Of a DNA stretch of 64,000 nt, positions 61,338 to 64,000 are shown one piece after another (within the stretch, counting starts at the first letter, position 1; the number at the start of each line of letters is the position of its first letter). Origin of the DNA: Diabrotica undecimpunctata (Eukaryota; Arthropoda; Insecta; Coleoptera; Chrysomelidae); the NCBI RefSeq assembly GCF_040954645.1, contig NC_092813.1, positions 17,834,136 through 17,898,135 of the forward strand, in the 5' to 3' direction. The translations under genes and the position numbers were made by a program. The notes beneath the pieces were generated by a model, which was given only the letters and a program-made list of their open reading frames with translations, had not been told where the DNA came from and searched no databases.

Positions 61338-61840
61338 ATAGAAGATGGCCATAAACAAAAATAAAAAAGTATGAGCTAGAACTAATAAAAGAAATTAGGT
61401 AGAAAAAAAACCTTGAAAGAGGTGATCTGAGTACATTAAAAACAAAGAGAAGAAATTGAAGAAGCAATGTCTCATAGGATAGTCGTTTTTGAAAATAATT
61501 ATAATAATTTTAATAGAATTTAATTTATAAAAATAGTAGCATAATTAAAAAGGCAAAACGGTTTAAAAAGAAGGTCAAAGGCAAAATGATAAATCCATAT
61601 GAAGGGAATACAGAAAAATACAAGAAAAATGAAAATGGGAGAATAAATTTACTACGGACTAGCCAATTTAAAAAAAGAATTACACAAACATTTTATAAGG
61701 TCATTAAAAAATAAAAAACAAAAATAAATAGTATATAATAATTGAATAGAAAAACCTCAATGGTGTATTAACATGTACCAGAAAAATTGGACGAGAAATA
61801 CATTAGAATAAAATACAAAGTTATGTAAATAAGAATAGTA
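61338..61840 (+). repeat. Dispersed block S, copy 2
   Basis: Second copy of 50516-51200, shorter by several internal deletions, ending AATAGTACAGAC. Confidence 0.5.
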
Positions 61841-62173
61841 CAGACGATTCCTGACCTGATCGTGCTACCAGCAACTGGTTTCACAAACAGCTCTGAAATA
61901 TTAATAGTAAAAACCGATAATTAACAAGTTAAAATTATTACTAAAGTAATTATAGTGATTGTTTAAGTGCAGGAAATCATACGTGAGTAAAGAAAACTTT
62001 GATTTTGTTTGATTGCATGATAATAAACTGAATAAATTATTGTCCTAACTAACCTAACAATTTGGTTAAAATAAAAAGAGCAATTATCAAAATCTGGTTG
62101 CTCGTCAACTTTTAAATAAAACAGATCCGTACTCAGCCGAATTGATGAAACCGAAAAATCGAAAACGACCAAA
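61841..62173 (+). other. Probable 5' untranslated region of the I-type LINE
   Basis: GC-richer start (CCTGACCTGATCGTGCTACC) at 61851 just after block S, then AT-rich sequence to the ORF1 ATG. An internal promoter is likely but not identified. Confidence 0.45.
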
Positions 62174-63496
62174 ATGAATAGTAATAACGGCAATGTTATT
62201 ATTGAGACTGAGAACTCACCAAACACTAAAAAATACTCCACAGCATTGATTCACTCACCAACAACTTTTCCTAGCAAAGATCAGGCAATTATCTTTTCTG
62301 CAATAGAGGGCCTCAAATTACAAGATTATTTATTAGAACTGGGACCACTTGTAGATCCAAAAAACATAATTTTTTCATCCAGAATTTCAAACAACCGTGT
62401 TTGTGTATACTTATCAAGTAAATCAGCTGTAGACAAATTTTTAAAAGAACATAATTCTATTAAGATTAATAACACAGTAATACCAGTACGAAAGCTAGTT
62501 ACCCCGTCACAAAGACTTGTTCTATCCAACGTAAGTCCCACAATTCCACATAATTTATTGGAAACCGAGTTAAAAATCATTGGATTACAGCTAATGTCAC
62601 CCCTTACATTCTTACGAATTGGAGCAACCGATCCAGCGTATAGTCACATACTTAGTTTTCGAAGGCAGGTGTACATATCTCCTCCGGAAGATAGTTTCCA
62701 AATTCCCGATACACTAGAAATTAATCATGATGACTTAAAATATCGCATATTTCTTTCAACAGATTCATTATGCTATAAGTGCAAGCAACCAGGACATTTT
62801 GCATCTCAATGTGCCGGCCTTCAACTCCAAACTTCAACTTCTTCATATACTAGATCACAACAAGAAAGTTCCTCTCTAAACCATTCCTTAGACAGCAATA
62901 ATGTAGGTGAGTATATATCAAATACTACTAACCCTGAAATGATATGTGAACCAACACCAATTACTCCTACATTTAATGAGCCCAATCCTGACATACCCGC
63001 TTCTAATGAATTTCAAACAACTCCGATAACTAAACCTAAGACCTCCAAACGAAATTTATCTGAAATTGCAACACCTAGCCCAGAAGATACACCAGATATT
63101 ACTAATTCCTCAGAACCAAAATCTTACTTTCCAACACCTGTTCCAAAAGTTCCAAAGAAAAAGTTGAAGTCGAAAGATAAACCCTCATTAGAATTTCCAG
63201 AATTGCCCCAAAAGATAACCAATTTTATTGACAATCACAATCCCAAGTTCCCACTCGATAGTCAACAATTCACTGATCTGTTAGAGAACACTCACGGTAG
63301 TAATGATGCATTAAGCATTGCTAAAGACTATACCCTACATATTCCATCTCTTATAGAAATGATAAATGAAATACATACCCAGGCTGAAGATCGAAATATG
63401 AAAATTAAATGTACTAGACTAAGTAAAAAATTAACCAAACAACTGCTCGAACATGTTGGCTCACCTGACGTAGACAGCGATATATCTCAAAACTAA
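62174..63496 (+). CDS. I-type LINE ORF1 protein (Gag-like, zinc knuckle)
   Basis: An unbroken 440-residue frame from MNSNNGNVIIETENS. It would bind element RNA and form the transposition particle. Residues 35-175 look like an RNA-binding fold (DQAIIFSAIEGLKLQDYLLE, FSSRISNNRVCVYLSSKSAV, LVLSNVSPTIPHNLLETELK, YSHILSFRRQVYISP). A single CCHC knuckle CYKCKQPGHFASQC is at about 199-212. Residues 215-350 are Ser/Thr/Pro-rich with a basic patch (PKVPKKKLKSKDK), and a helical C-terminus (IEMINEIHTQAEDRNMKIKC) follows. Related decayed copies are at 41846-43325 and 52985-54345. ORF2 begins 23 bases downstream. The copy is probably the youngest I-type LINE here. Confidence 0.9.
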   Translation: MNSNNGNVIIETENSPNTKKYSTALIHSPTTFPSKDQAIIFSAIEGLKLQDYLLELGPLVDPKNIIFSSRISNNRVCVYLSSKSAVDKFLKEHNSIKINNTVIPVRKLVTPSQRLVLSNVSPTIPHNLLETELKIIGLQLMSPLTFLRIGATDPAYSHILSFRRQVYISPPEDSFQIPDTLEINHDDLKYRIFLSTDSLCYKCKQPGHFASQCAGLQLQTSTSSYTRSQQESSSLNHSLDSNNVGEYISNTTNPEMICEPTPITPTFNEPNPDIPASNEFQTTPITKPKTSKRNLSEIATPSPEDTPDITNSSEPKSYFPTPVPKVPKKKLKSKDKPSLEFPELPQKITNFIDNHNPKFPLDSQQFTDLLENTHGSNDALSIAKDYTLHIPSLIEMINEIHTQAEDRNMKIKCTRLSKKLTKQLLEHVGSPDVDSDISQN

Positions 63497-63518
63497 TTAT
63501 TTAAATAAAAATAAATTC

Positions 63519-64000
63519 ATGTATAATAATATTTTACAGTTAAACAGTTAACTTAAACAGTTTTTACACCCGCCTACCCTTATTTCAGGTCCTTATTAAG
63601 AAATATTCACCTGATATTATATGTCTTCAAGAAACTAATTTTAAAGGCAACAATGCGTATAACTTGAGGTCATATAATGTTTACTACCAAAATAGACAAA
63701 CAAATCACGCTAGTGGCGGTGTTGCGATATATGCTAAAACCGATTTACAAGTAAACAGAATAACAATTAAAACAAACTTAGAAGCAACAGCAGTAACAGT
63801 AACAATAGGTACTAATCAAAAAATGAACATATGTAACGTTTATATTCCCCCGAGCCAAAATATCCAAGGAAATGAACTTTCCGACTTAATTATGCAAATT
63901 CCATCACCAAAATTAATTCTCGGGGACTTTAACAGCCATAATCTTCTATGGGGTTCCAGAAAAACAACTAAAAATGGAAAGGTATTAGCAAACGTAATTA
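63519..64000 (+). pseudogene. I-type LINE ORF2 start: endonuclease, runs off the window
   Basis: ATG at 63519 opens MYNNILQLNS and hits TAA, because TTAAACAGTTAAC is duplicated (13 bp, about 63539-63559). Past it the frame from 63553 reads LNSFYTRLPLFQVLIKKYSP, DIICLQETNFKGNN (catalytic Glu), GGVAIYAKTDLQV and LILGDFNSHNLLWGS (catalytic Asp), and is open to the window end for 149 codons. RT and RNase H should lie beyond 64000. Confidence 0.85.

Overview
This window reads as a stretch of an arthropod, most likely insect, genome made almost entirely of transposable elements. I found no convincing host gene, tRNA, rRNA or CRISPR array. The insect assignment rests on the mixture of families (RTE, Jockey and RNase H-bearing I-type LINEs, GIY-YIG Penelope-like elements, an errantivirus-like LTR element, piggyBac, Tc1/mariner relatives) and on the AT-rich background. 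The order cannot be fixed from sequence alone.

Layout. 0-8.5 kb: a decayed DUF7869-type gene, two copies of a LINE 3' fragment, and a nearly intact RTE LINE (2.3-5.2 kb). 8.5-14.9 kb: a nest of Penelope-like family A (PLE-A) ends around one PLE-A copy with an 834-residue open frame, a 2.08 kb mariner-like element with about 330-bp inverted repeats, and a near-perfect 299-bp palindrome, all separated by (TA)n arrays. 15-20.5 kb: piggyBac and LINE remnants, then a 122-bp tandem satellite. 21-24 kb: an LTR element between two long (TA)n arrays, whose only gene joins a Gag-like front to an Env-like membrane-anchored tail with no pol. 23.9-31.8 kb: three PLE-B copies (two in tandem, one inverted) bounded by (TA)n on both sides. 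32-37.9 kb: a PLE-A end fragment, a MITE, a truncated PLE-C, and a DD41D mariner-like transposon with an intact transposase and about 510-bp inverted repeats. 38-47 kb: an unnamed dispersed repeat and LINE fragments of I, Jockey and RTE type. 48-50.5 kb: a decayed but nearly complete piggyBac. 52.6-64 kb: a decayed I-type LINE, a Jockey EN-RT fragment, and the 5' half of a well-preserved I-type LINE that runs off the window.

How the parts relate. Eight (TA)n arrays occur and each abuts the end of at least one element; PLEs, the LTR element and mariner-like elements all seem to have used them as landing sites, or grown them. The PLE ends share a fold of the type (C/T)TGANxA, stem, GAAA(A)CG that resembles hammerhead ribozymes known from PLEs. 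PLE-B long repeats also carry a consistent 63-nt GT-AG intron candidate. The strongest leads are the gag-env fusion element, the ribozyme and intron architecture of the PLE ends with a truncated copy stopping within a few bases of the predicted cleavage site, and the (TA)n nesting.
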